Source: Candidatus Kuenenbacteria bacterium CG08_land_8_20_14_0_20_37_23 (GTDB lineage: Bacteria; Patescibacteriota; Patescibacteriia; UBA2196; GWA2-42-15). Taken from it: DNA of 20,344 bases. The notes under the pieces were generated by a model. It was not told the DNA's origin and made no database searches. It worked only from the letters and a program-made list of their open reading frames with translations. The stretch is from positions 1 through 20,344 of the forward strand of contig PEXX01000002.1 in NCBI GenBank assembly GCA_002778965.1. The letters run 5' to 3'. Shown here piece by piece: positions 7,627-14,416 of the stretch. A program made the translations under genes and the position numbers. Position 1 is the stretch's first letter, and the number at the start of each line of letters is the position of its first letter.

Positions 7627-7644
7627 TCAGGAAAAAATAAAAAT

Positions 7645-7665
7645 TCGCCGCCAGGCGAGTTTTTT
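7645..7665. terminator. Terminator between convergent genes
   Basis: TCGCC (7645-7649) pairs with GGCGA (7654-7658) around a 4-nt loop, followed by G and six T. On the minus strand the same stem is followed by AATTTTTA. It could therefore serve both the ATPase gene (plus) and rpmA (minus), whose stops face it. Confidence 0.7.
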
Positions 7666-7689
7666 AAATGTCAATTTAACTCCGCGTTA

Positions 7690-7962
7690 CTAATTAACAT
7701 AGACGAATTTTCGTGTTTTCAATTTTTCGTCGTATGCTTTGACTTTTTTTGTAATAAATTTTACAACACCTTCTTTGCTAGCGTATAGAGTATCGTCCCC
7801 GCCTTTTTTTACGTTTACTCCAGGGTGGATTTCCGTGCCTCTTTGGCGCACTAATATCGCGCCAGCTTTGACTTTTTGTCCGGTTGATACTTTTGCGCCA
7901 AGTCTTTTTGACATTGAGTCGCGGCCAAGTTTTGTTGAGCCGCCAGCTTTTCTGTGTGCCAT
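7690..7962 (-). CDS. rpmA: 50S ribosomal protein bL27
   Basis: The 90-residue protein begins MAHRKAGGSTKLGRDSMSKR and contains VRQRGTEIHPG, the signatures of bL27. The family contributes its N-terminal tail to the peptidyl-transferase centre and stabilises the P-site tRNA. The tail here begins directly with AHRKAGG, with no cleavable N-terminal extension of the Firmicutes type. Length is normal (85-95). The usual partner rplU (bL21) is not adjacent. A strong promoter at 8036-8063 and a leader of about 66 nt carrying a small hairpin lie upstream. There is no Shine-Dalgarno before ATG 7962. smpB lies upstream on the same strand and could read through. Confidence 0.97.
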   Translation of the reverse strand: MAHRKAGGSTKLGRDSMSKRLGAKVSTGQKVKAGAILVRQRGTEIHPGVNVKKGGDDTLYASKEGVVKFITKKVKAYDEKLKTRKFVYVN

Positions 7963-8004
7963 AGGAAATAAGTAAATTGAATAAATTTATTTAATGAAAC
8001 AGTT

Positions 8005-8019
8005 GCAAAATAGTTTTGC
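8005..8019 (-). repeat. Inverted repeat in the rpmA leader
   Basis: GCAAAA-TAG-TTTTGC is a perfect 6-bp inverted repeat with a 3-nt centre, located about 10 nt after the predicted rpmA transcription start. It could form a small leader hairpin or be a protein-binding site. Only the symmetry supports it. Confidence 0.45.
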
Positions 8020-8035
8020 CCGCTTAATTGAGAGT

Positions 8036-8063
8036 AGTATAACAAATATTTGATTTATGTCAA
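8036..8063 (-). promoter_or_regulatory. Strong promoter of rpmA
   Basis: On the minus strand, consensus TTGACA (8063-8058) and TATACT (8041-8036) are separated by 16 bp, with TG one base upstream of the -10. Transcription would start near 8029. This is one of the two best promoters in the window and fits a highly expressed ribosomal protein gene. Confidence 0.8.
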
Positions 8064-8100
8064 ATTTTTAAAGCAAAACTCAAGGATTAGCGTGGCCGGC

Positions 8101-8547
8101 TTAGATTGAAAGCAGATTTTTTTTTCTTCTCTCAAAATCTCTCCGCTTAATGCTTTCGCGCTTATCATATTTTTTTTTGCCGCGGCAAATGCCAATTTCA
8201 AGCTTAATAAAACGATGATTGATATAGACTTTGAGCGGAATGATTGCAATGCCAGATTCTTGCGACTTTCCGAGCAAAAACTTGAGTTGTTTTTTATGGA
8301 GCAGTAAGCGGCGACTATTAGTCGGATTATAATTTTTTTGGTGAATAGCGGCCGGCTGATATGGGGAGATATGAGTGTTTACCAGATAGGCGGAATGTTC
8401 ATCAGGAATATTGATATACGATCCTTTGAGATTGATGCCGCCTTTTTTCACTGATTTCACTTCAGGGCCTGACAGCCGAAGACCGGCCTCTAATTTGTCA
8501 AGAACAGCGTAGTTATAGTATGCCTGTTTGTTTTGAGTGATAACCAT
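8101..8547 (-). CDS. smpB: SsrA-binding protein SmpB (tmRNA partner)
   Basis: The 148-residue protein matches SmpB throughout: an early NKQAYYNYAVLDKLEAGL, then LSGPEVKSVKKGGINLKGSY, the LLLHKKQL segment, and the tail GKKKYDKRESIKRRDFER. SmpB binds tmRNA and places it in the A site of stalled ribosomes; its C-terminal tail enters the empty mRNA channel. Length is typical (about 145-160). The ssrA RNA gene, often a neighbour, is not seen in this window. It is divergent from argS across 63 bp containing a palindrome. rpmA lies 138 bp downstream on the same strand with its own promoter. No Shine-Dalgarno precedes ATG 8547. Confidence 0.97.
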   Translation of the reverse strand: MVITQNKQAYYNYAVLDKLEAGLRLSGPEVKSVKKGGINLKGSYINIPDEHSAYLVNTHISPYQPAAIHQKNYNPTNSRRLLLHKKQLKFLLGKSQESGIAIIPLKVYINHRFIKLEIGICRGKKKYDKRESIKRRDFERRKKNLLSI

Positions 8548-8557
8548 AAATAAAATT

Positions 8558-8586
8558 TTGCGAAACCTATATTTTTAGGTTATACT
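8558..8586 (+). promoter_or_regulatory. argS promoter with a palindrome filling its spacer
   Basis: TTGCGA (8558-8563) and TATACT (8581-8586) are separated by exactly 17 bp. AACCTA (8564-8569) and TAGGTT (8576-8581) form a 6-bp inverted repeat with a 6-nt centre that occupies the spacer. Transcription would start near 8593, leaving a leader of about 18 nt. The arrangement suggests an operator. The same palindrome lies just upstream of the divergent smpB start. Confidence 0.6.
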
Positions 8587-8610
8587 GAAATTACTTTATT
8601 AACAAGATAT

Positions 8611-10359
8611 ATGAATATTGAGAATACGATTAAAGATCAAATAAATCAAGTAATTGAGAAAGAATACTGCCTCAAAGATTTTAAATTTCAGATAGAAGAG
8701 CCGAAAGACAAAATATACGGTGATTATACCACTAACGCGGCGATGCTATTAGCTAAAAAAAGAAAAAGCGATCCAATTAAAATAGGTAACGAGATAATTG
8801 ATAAATTGAATAAAGCAAAAAAGAAAAAAAGCGTGCAGTTAAGCGAGTATTTCAGCAAGATTAGAGTTGTTAAGCCTGGATTTATAAATTTTTATTTGGC
8901 TGACGATTTTTTGAAAAATGAACTTGCTCACATACTTGACAATGGAGATGAATATGGCAGAACAAATGAGGGCAATGGCAGGACGATAGTTGTTGATTAT
9001 TCAGCTCCGAATATCGCCAAAAAAATGCATGTTGGGCATTTACGTTCAACTATCATAGGATCATCTATATGCAGAGTGTACAGCTTTTTAGGATACAGAG
9101 TGATAGGCGATAACCATTTGGGGGATTGGGGAACGCAGTTCGGCAAGATTATTTTTATGTATAAGCGCAAGTATGGAGAAGTGATAAAAGATGATATGAC
9201 TGTCGGCGAAATGGAATCAATGTACGTTGATTTCCATAAAAAGGAGAAAATTGATTTGGGTTTTGCTGGAAAGGCGAGGGCTGAACTCAAAAAATTACAG
9301 AACAAAGACAAGTTTAATTATAGATTATGGCAACTGTTTTGTAAAATAAGCATCAGCGAATTCAAAAAAATTTATAAAGTTTTAGATGTTGATTTTGATC
9401 TATGGCGCGGAGAAAGTTTTTATAATGATATGTTGCAAGAAGTTGTTGAAGCGGCGTTGAACGGCCGGATTGCGAAAAGGAGTGAAGGGGCAGTTGTTAT
9501 TCCTCTTAAAAAATACGGATTGCCGGATTTTTTGATACAAAAATCCGATGAAGCTTTTCTTTACAGCACGACAGATCTGGCTACGATAAAGTATAGACAT
9601 GAGAAATACAATCCGATAAAGAATATTTATGTTGTAGCCAGTCAGCAGGAGTTGTATTTTAAGCAATTATTCAAAACGAGCGAATTATTGGGGTTGTCAA
9701 GCAATGAAGAGATGATACACGTGAAATTCGGATTAATACTTGGGGCAAATGGCAGAAAGATGTCAACTCGCGAAGGAGAAGTGGCTGATCTCTGGGATAT
9801 TATCAATGAAGGAATCAGCAAAGCCAAGAAACTTATGACTAAGAAAAATCCCGATTTGACGGGCGACGGGCTTGAATCAGCCGCAGCCATTGTGGCTATT
9901 GGCGCCATTAAGTATAACGATTTGTCGCAGAACAGATTGACCGACGTCAAGTTTGATTGGGATAAGATGCTCGCGCTTGAATCAGGGTCAGCTCCGTATT
10001 TGCAGTATACTTATGTTAGAATAAAAAGTATTTTCAGCAGGATTGGATTTGAATTTGATAGCTTACAGAAAAACATTGATTTGTCTTTACTTGGACGGAG
10101 CAATGAAATGATATTGATAAGAGACCTGGTTAGATTCCCTGGAATCGTTAAGCGCGTTCTTAGCGAGCATAGATTGAATTTAATAACAATATATTTGGAA
10201 GAGCTGGCTAAAGATTTTCATAATTTTTATGAAAACTCGTCTGTGCTTAGATCAGAAAAAAATTTAGCCGTGGCAAGATTGGGTCTTTTAAAAGCAGTGG
10301 CAAGAATAATGAAAAATGGTCTTTTTCTGCTTGGCATTGATACGCCAGATAGAATGTGA
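8611..10359 (+). CDS. argS: Arginyl-tRNA synthetase
   Basis: The 582-residue class Ia enzyme joins arginine to tRNA-Arg using ATP. It has the N-terminal Add1-type tRNA D-loop domain (about 1-115), then YSAPNIAKKMHVGHLRST with the HIGH motif as HVGH (140-143). GDNHLGDWGTQFGK follows, a strong ArgRS marker. The second signature appears as GRKMSTREGE with KMST at 383-386. The DALR-type helical anticodon-binding domain runs from about 460 to the end. Length is normal. Start ATG 8611 follows a good promoter but has no Shine-Dalgarno. The stop is TGA, consistent with the standard bacterial code. Divergent neighbour smpB also belongs to translation. Confidence 0.97.
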   Translation: MNIENTIKDQINQVIEKEYCLKDFKFQIEEPKDKIYGDYTTNAAMLLAKKRKSDPIKIGNEIIDKLNKAKKKKSVQLSEYFSKIRVVKPGFINFYLADDFLKNELAHILDNGDEYGRTNEGNGRTIVVDYSAPNIAKKMHVGHLRSTIIGSSICRVYSFLGYRVIGDNHLGDWGTQFGKIIFMYKRKYGEVIKDDMTVGEMESMYVDFHKKEKIDLGFAGKARAELKKLQNKDKFNYRLWQLFCKISISEFKKIYKVLDVDFDLWRGESFYNDMLQEVVEAALNGRIAKRSEGAVVIPLKKYGLPDFLIQKSDEAFLYSTTDLATIKYRHEKYNPIKNIYVVASQQELYFKQLFKTSELLGLSSNEEMIHVKFGLILGANGRKMSTREGEVADLWDIINEGISKAKKLMTKKNPDLTGDGLESAAAIVAIGAIKYNDLSQNRLTDVKFDWDKMLALESGSAPYLQYTYVRIKSIFSRIGFEFDSLQKNIDLSLLGRSNEMILIRDLVRFPGIVKRVLSEHRLNLITIYLEELAKDFHNFYENSSVLRSEKNLAVARLGLLKAVARIMKNGLFLLGIDTPDRM

Positions 10360-10374
10360 AAAATTTTTTGCTAC

Positions 10375-10400
10375 GTTGCTATTGTCGCGACTTCTTTTTT
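10375..10400 (+). terminator. Probable weak argS terminator
   Basis: GTTGC (10375-10379) and GCGAC (10387-10391) can form a 5-bp stem with one G-U pair and a 7-nt loop, followed by TTCTTTTTT. It lies 15 bp after the argS stop. The embedded GTCGCGAC is a perfect palindrome. Confidence 0.45.
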
Positions 10401-10414
10401 ATGCTTTAATGAGA

Positions 10415-10443
10415 TTAAACAAGTGAGATTGTTTTTTTATAAT
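10415..10443 (+). promoter_or_regulatory. Possible promoter for the gene at 10498
   Basis: TTAAAC (10415-10420) and a perfect TATAAT (10438-10443) are separated by 17 bp, with the -35 matching only three positions. The leader would be about 48 nt. Confidence 0.45.
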
Positions 10444-10497
10444 TAATAATTTTTAGTAAATGATTTTAAAATATTTGCTAAAAAAGGGGAATAGTCT

Positions 10498-11037
10498 ATG
10501 GATATTAAAAAAGACGTTACGACCGGCGTTGAAGCCGTTTACGCTGGTCAAGCCGCATCGATAGAAAGACCCAAACCAAGAAGCTCCAAAAGTTTTGGTA
10601 ATGGTCTGAAGATTGTGTTTATTATTTTGCTTTTGGCGTTAATTCTCGCAGTAGCTGGTTATCTTGTTGAAAAATATACCGGCATAAGCTTATTGGGAGA
10701 AGAAAACCAAAGTCAGGCAGAGGAAGAATATAGCGCGGTATTTTTGAGCAATGGGCAGGTATATTTTGGCCGAGTCGGCGAGACAGCCAATCGTAATTAT
10801 ACAGAGCTCATTGATATTTATTATTTGCAGGCATATAATCCTCCCTTGCAACAGGCCGCCAATGAACAATCGGCTACACAGCCGGAGTTATCTTTGGTGA
10901 AACTCGGTAATGAATTACACGGGCCGCAGGACAGAATGGAGATTAATAATGACCATATTGTTTTTATTGAACACCTGAAGACAAACGGTAAAGTAGTTGA
11001 AGCTATATTGAAATATAGAGAGGGTCAGAATCAATAA
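10498..11037 (+). CDS. Single-pass membrane protein of unknown function, CPR-type
   Basis: The 179-residue protein has a cytoplasmic N-terminus of about 36 residues and one membrane helix (about 37-57, LKIVFIILLLALILAVAGYL). An acidic linker (EENQSQAEEEYS) leads to an outer domain beginning AVFLSNGQVYFGRV. That domain continues with YYLQAYN, LVKLGNELHGPQDRMEINNDHIVFIEHL and VVEAILKY. I associate this pattern, a short beta domain with NGQVYFG and LGNELHGP, with a conserved but uncharacterised family of CPR genomes; that is recollection, not a search. This gene has the only good Shine-Dalgarno-like sequence in the window (AAGGGGA, 7 nt before ATG). It stands alone between its own promoter and a clear terminator at 11057. 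Confidence 0.75.
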   Translation: MDIKKDVTTGVEAVYAGQAASIERPKPRSSKSFGNGLKIVFIILLLALILAVAGYLVEKYTGISLLGEENQSQAEEEYSAVFLSNGQVYFGRVGETANRNYTELIDIYYLQAYNPPLQQAANEQSATQPELSLVKLGNELHGPQDRMEINNDHIVFIEHLKTNGKVVEAILKYREGQNQ

Positions 11038-11056
11038 TCTATAATTTGCGAATTAG

Positions 11057-11089
11057 AAAAAACTCCGAGTTCAAGCCTCGGAGTTTTTT
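11057..11089 (+). terminator. Intrinsic terminator (possibly bidirectional)
   Basis: CTCCGAG (11063-11069) and CTCGGAG (11077-11083) form a perfect 7-bp stem around a 7-nt loop. Six A precede and six T follow, extending the stem and making it usable in both directions. Confidence 0.9.
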
Positions 11090-11161
11090 CATGTTTTTTG
11101 ATATGCCTATATATTTGTTTACGATATTTGACAAACTTCCAGTATTTAAATAGTTTTATTT

Positions 11162-11410
11162 ATCCGATATTATTATTTTTTACAGTTTTTTGAAATATCG
11201 GGTGAATTTTTTTTAGAAAATAGCTTTACACAAGTTTTTAAAAAATATGCTCTATCTTATTATCTTTTTTTGTAATGTTAGCGCAATATCGGGTAATTTT
11301 ATCAGTTTTACACAGTTTGACAAGAGCCTAAAAATGCGCTATACTAATATATGGATAGAGTTGAAAAGAGCTTATTTTGGTAGAAAATTTACTTTGCTGG
11401 ATGAATATCG
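11162..11410. repeat. Dispersed AATATCGG-type repeat, possible operator sites
   Basis: Forward copies are at 11194-11210 (AATATCGGGTGAATTTT), 11285-11300 (AATATCGGGTAATTTT) and 11404-11419 (AATATCGGATTGAATT). An inverted copy (ATCCGATATT) is at 11162-11171. The first two copies are each followed by TTTACACA (11225 and 11307), so they look like a degenerate duplication of about 45 bp. The second copy lies just upstream of the strong promoter and the third just downstream of its start. Confidence 0.6.
11317..11345 (+). promoter_or_regulatory. Near-consensus promoter of the surface-locus leader
   Basis: Perfect TTGACA (11317-11322) and TATACT (11340-11345) are separated by 17 bp. The start would be near 11352. 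The first convincing downstream gene begins at 11665, so the leader would be about 310 nt long, and it runs antisense to the candidate RNA at 11444-11552. Confidence 0.75.
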
Positions 11411-11443
11411 GATTGAATTGGTTTATAAAAATTTAAAAACAAT

Positions 11444-11552
11444 AAAAAAACAACCCCGATAGTGAGATTGTAAAATAAAATTAAATATAGGCTATGGATT
11501 TAATTTTTAAGCGAGTTTGCGGCTCGCCAAAGAGGGCTGTTTTTTTATATCT
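11444..11552 (-). ncRNA. Candidate antisense small RNA of about 109 nt
   Basis: Read leftwards from the promoter at 11587-11559, the transcript would have three hairpins. The first is GCGAG/CTCGC (11511-11527), 5 bp with a 7-nt loop. The second is AAAATTAAAT/ATTTAATTTT (11477-11507), a 10-bp stem with an 11-nt loop. The third is a terminator hairpin, CAATC/GGTTG on the RNA strand (11470-11451), followed by seven U (11450-11444). No ORF with a plausible start fits. I recognise no Rfam family from the sequence. Its position is antisense to the leader of the HTH-membrane gene at 11665. Promoter, structure and terminator in one compact unit make an RNA gene likely, but expression is unproven. Confidence 0.5.
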
Positions 11553-11558
11553 GAAGTA

Positions 11559-11587
11559 ATTATAGCATAGATTAAAATAAAAATCAA
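11559..11587 (-). promoter_or_regulatory. Promoter of the candidate antisense RNA
   Basis: On the minus strand, TTGATT (11587-11582) and a perfect TATAAT (11564-11559) are separated by 17 bp, with TGC directly upstream of the -10 (extended -10). Transcription would start near 11552. Confidence 0.65.
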
Positions 11588-11664
11588 AAATAAAAATAAA
11601 ATAAAAATTGGAGTATTTAATAAGAAATAAAAAAAGCGATAGCGATAAAAAAATTAAAACAAAA

Positions 11665-13620
11665 ATGTCCGATTATAAAGATTATAATATAAATAATAAA
11701 TACAATAAAAAAAACTTTGATAAGAGTTCGTTAGTTGATGGCGAATTTTTTTTGTTGCGAGAAATATCTGGCAAGTGTTCTTATTCGCAAGAATATTTAT
11801 CTCTTTTGGCCAGACGCGGAGAATTGAAAGCTGAAAAATTTGGACGCAATTGGTATACAACAATGGATTGGTTGCGTGAGTATATTGATTGCCATCCAGC
11901 CGAGAAAAAAGGAAATTTTAAAGGACTGATTGCGGCGGACAGCAAATATAAAAAATTTGTCGCGGAGAGCGAATGGAATAAGTCTGTTGATGCGGCAGTA
12001 AAAAATACGCTCGCTAGTTTTACAGAAAGATTTAATTTCCAAGTCATGCATGTGAATAAATTTTTTGAACAAGCGTTTTCCAGATTGAAAAGCATTTTTG
12101 TTTTACATAAAAAAATCGGAGATACGCGCGCGTCAGATGGTTCTCCGGAAGTCGCTGCGAGAAGGCAAATTTTAATTAGCAACTATATTGAAGAATATTT
12201 AAATAGAATACGCAACATGAATTTGGGGCTGCAGATAGAAAACTGTTTCCCTCTTTTTTCAAGAATTAACCAGACCAAAAAATTGTTGAGGCATTATCCT
12301 TTTAATACCGGATTGAATAAATACATTATGCTGAACGCGTTGGAAATAGTTGAGTCTCGCATTGACAGAGTCGGCATCAATTTTTTCGAATTGCTGACGC
12401 GTTTAGCAAAAGATAAAATGGCCCAGATTTTTTTTGAGATAACAATATGCGTAAGATCATTTTTCAGGAGCCCAATGTTTGTGGCGCGCTATTTTGAAAT
12501 TATTCCATTGGCCAGAAAATTCAGAGTTGGTTTTGCGACTTTGCTGATTTTTTTTCTCGCTGGAACCATAATTATTTCTCAAGTTGATCATAAATTTACT
12601 AGCGGTGTTTATGATAATACAAGTTTCGTTGTTAAAAACGCCGTTTATAATTCCGAACGCATTTTTATAAATACAGGAGAAGCTGTGATTAATAAGATCG
12701 TGAAACTTGACTCGCAAAATTTAAATTCGGTCGTTAGAGAAACACGATCCAAGGTTGCTGGAGCGGCTACGAATGATCTGTCAAATATGATTTTAGATAA
12801 ATCCTTTTCATGGCTCAATAGCATTGCAAAAGTCAAAGAGAGAGTGTTGCATAGCAATGATAAAAATATCCAGACAGAAGAGATCGGAAGAGCAAGAGCG
12901 GATTTCAGAATTTTATTGGAAAAAATAGATTATGCTGCATCTAGGCAAGATAATTTTATTTACAAAACCTATGGGAATTTTGCAGAATACGTGGCGCTGA
13001 ATTTATTGTTGGAGATGACCGGTTTTCCAAGAATAAACAGCAACAGCCGCGAGGCAGTAATCGCAGCCGGGGAAAATGCGGATGCCTTGAACCTGGGATT
13101 TAAAAACTATCTTGATTCGTTTGTTGATCCGGGCCTCATGATTTTATTTGATAAAACAGCCAAGTACACGCGGTTGGAAAAATTGATAGTCAGCGCTTTT
13201 GGCACGACCAGCGAGCTGGTCGGCGTAGCCGGCGAATATATAAATAATTTATTTGACAAGACGAAAAATAATCTTGGCAATGGCTATTTGGCTTTGCTGG
13301 ATACGCTTAATTTACAGATATCTTACACCAGCAATGATGGCTATCGGCGTTTGCCGGTTGGGAAGGCGGATGATCCTTTGAAACTTCAGCAAGGCGCTAT
13401 AGACATTGATGACAGTGGTTTAGCAGTAGTTCCGCTGAAGAAAGATGAAGGCGAAAGAACAAAACTAGTTGAACAGATTAAAAATTCATTTTCGGACGAA
13501 GTTGAGGTAGTTCCCGACGAAGATACCGCTTCAGGAATAATTAAGCCGATTGACAGCGAGATTTCTTTTGCAGAATATATATATGTGGTTGTGCCAATAA
13601 ATTCGGAAGTCAAAAATTAG
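11665..13620 (+). CDS. Transmembrane protein with N-terminal helix-turn-helix (possible one-component regulator)
   Basis: The 651-residue product uses ATG 11665; a TTG at 11608 in frame is an alternative. After a Lys/Asn/Tyr-rich start, residues about 27-75 form a MerR/excisionase-like helix-turn-helix (LREISGKCSYSQEYLSLLAR, then GELKAEKFGRNWYTT and WLREYI). Residues about 76-285 are a basic helical cytoplasmic region. One membrane helix (about 288-307, GFATLLIFFLAGTIIISQV) follows, then a 340-residue outer region of mixed helices ending in an acidic tail. A DNA-binding-like domain inside and a large domain outside is the ToxR/CadC plan, although this HTH is of a different type. It precedes exported proteins by 54 bp. 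It could control them; alternatively the HTH fold may serve a structural role. Confidence 0.7.
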   Translation: MSDYKDYNINNKYNKKNFDKSSLVDGEFFLLREISGKCSYSQEYLSLLARRGELKAEKFGRNWYTTMDWLREYIDCHPAEKKGNFKGLIAADSKYKKFVAESEWNKSVDAAVKNTLASFTERFNFQVMHVNKFFEQAFSRLKSIFVLHKKIGDTRASDGSPEVAARRQILISNYIEEYLNRIRNMNLGLQIENCFPLFSRINQTKKLLRHYPFNTGLNKYIMLNALEIVESRIDRVGINFFELLTRLAKDKMAQIFFEITICVRSFFRSPMFVARYFEIIPLARKFRVGFATLLIFFLAGTIIISQVDHKFTSGVYDNTSFVVKNAVYNSERIFINTGEAVINKIVKLDSQNLNSVVRETRSKVAGAATNDLSNMILDKSFSWLNSIAKVKERVLHSNDKNIQTEEIGRARADFRILLEKIDYAASRQDNFIYKTYGNFAEYVALNLLLEMTGFPRINSNSREAVIAAGENADALNLGFKNYLDSFVDPGLMILFDKTAKYTRLEKLIVSAFGTTSELVGVAGEYINNLFDKTKNNLGNGYLALLDTLNLQISYTSNDGYRRLPVGKADDPLKLQQGAIDIDDSGLAVVPLKKDEGERTKLVEQIKNSFSDEVEVVPDEDTASGIIKPIDSEISFAEYIYVVVPINSEVKN

Positions 13621-13674
13621 TAATCGGAGACCCGCTTGATTGTCGGGCAGGCTGAAAATTAAGAAATTGATGAC

Positions 13675-14340
13675 ATGAAACAGCTGTATTTTTATAAAAT
13701 AATAATAGTCGGAGTGTTTATTTCGACTTTGTTGGCGCAGATATGTCTAGCCATGACAAGTGAAAATTATCAAATCAGCCAGGATTCAATAAATTTTAGC
13801 GGAATTGATCTGGCCACATCCACCAATTATAAATTGGATGATACAATGGGAGAAGTTGGCACTGGTTATTTGAACAGTACTAACTATTTAGTTGGAATCG
13901 GTTATAGGAGAATGATTACTCCGGAACCGTTATTATCTTTTTCCATTTCCGCCAATAGGATAGAGCTTGGGCATCTGGATTATACCAAGGTGAACACCGA
14001 CAGCCATACTTTCACTGTGACGAGTAATGCTCCAGGAGGATATGAAGTCGTTGTTTATGAAGATGGCGAATTAAGAACTGATAATGGTGACGATATTAAC
14101 GATGTGGCTGACGGAGCCGTGAGTTTTGGGTCAGAAGAATATGGTATTAGCACGGCTGGTAGCGATGGGCAATACAATGCGGCCGACACGGCCATCAGTA
14201 ATGGCAAAGTAATAGCAAGCAACGCGTCCTGGGTAACTGACCAGATGACAACTGTCAATTATAAAGCTTCAGTTAATCCTATGACAGCCGGCGGATTTTA
14301 TCAGCATACGGTCAATTATGTTTTAACGGCAACATATTAA
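13675..14340 (+). CDS. Exported protein with WxL-like C-terminal domain
   Basis: The 221-residue product has a signal peptide (about 1-26, cut after ICLA). Residues 27-80 contain SENYQISQDSINFSG, TNYKLDDTMGEVGTG and STNYLVGIGYR, a repeat-like module of the type I associate with CPR surface proteins. Residues about 83-221 form a beta-rich domain: LSFSISANRIELGHLDY, then HTFTVTSNAPGGYEVVVYEDG, ending HTVNYVLTATY. The same layout (LSFxIxxN, FG/LGxL, TxSxxGGYxV, a final strand ending ATY) closes the next protein. It is reminiscent of the WxL domain of Gram-positive surface proteins, which binds peptidoglycan non-covalently, though the WxL tripeptides are not clear. The cysteine at 24 does not fit a lipobox. 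The spacing suggests co-transcription with neighbours. Confidence 0.7.
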   Translation: MKQLYFYKIIIVGVFISTLLAQICLAMTSENYQISQDSINFSGIDLATSTNYKLDDTMGEVGTGYLNSTNYLVGIGYRRMITPEPLLSFSISANRIELGHLDYTKVNTDSHTFTVTSNAPGGYEVVVYEDGELRTDNGDDINDVADGAVSFGSEEYGISTAGSDGQYNAADTAISNGKVIASNASWVTDQMTTVNYKASVNPMTAGGFYQHTVNYVLTATY

Positions 14341-14379
14341 AATTAAAAAATAAAAGTCAAAAATTATTAGATAAACTAA

Positions 14380-14404
14380 GTAATTTTCTTTAAATAGAAA
14401 TTAC
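14380..14404. repeat. Inverted repeat in the leader of the gene at 14417
   Basis: GTAATTT (14380-14386) and AAATTAC (14398-14404) form 7-bp arms with an 11-nt centre, ending 12 bp before ATG 14417. It may be an RNA hairpin controlling translation or an operator. It is AT-only apart from the end pair. Confidence 0.35.
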
Positions 14405-14416
14405 ATTTGCAAAAAT

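Larger units (their letters stand above)
11090..11664. other. Long non-coding regulatory region before the surface locus
   Basis: About 575 bp of very AT-rich sequence carries no convincing protein gene. It contains repeated AATATCGG-type motifs (11162-11410) and a near-consensus plus-strand promoter (11317-11345). It also contains a complete minus-strand small-RNA-like unit (11444-11587). A 71-codon open frame at 11247-11462 is crossed by the promoter and is judged spurious. A poly-A/AAATAAA-rich stretch (11571-11664) leads into the next gene. Confidence 0.7.

Noticed and set aside
5059..10359. UGA recoding to glycine as in Gracilibacteria/Absconditabacteria
   Set aside because: TGA ends the ATPase and argS genes at the expected family C-termini and does not occur in frame within conserved proteins, so the standard bacterial code holds.
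11247..11462. A 71-codon plus-strand open frame in the non-coding region
   Set aside because: The near-consensus promoter lies inside it, it starts in the repeat region, its composition follows the AT-rich background, and its end overlaps the terminator of the minus-strand RNA unit. No family resemblance.
11511..11546. GCGAG/CTCGC hairpin plus seven T as a plus-strand terminator
   Set aside because: Twelve bases separate the stem from the T-run, so it does not fit an intrinsic terminator. A competing weak GCTC/GGGC stem closer to the T-run could make an attenuator, but the pairing is poor.
13621..13674. CCCG...CGGG hairpin between the HTH gene and the next gene as a terminator
   Set aside because: The stem is only 4 bp and is followed by AGGCTG rather than a T-tract. 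It may be a decayed repeat but cannot be supported as a terminator.
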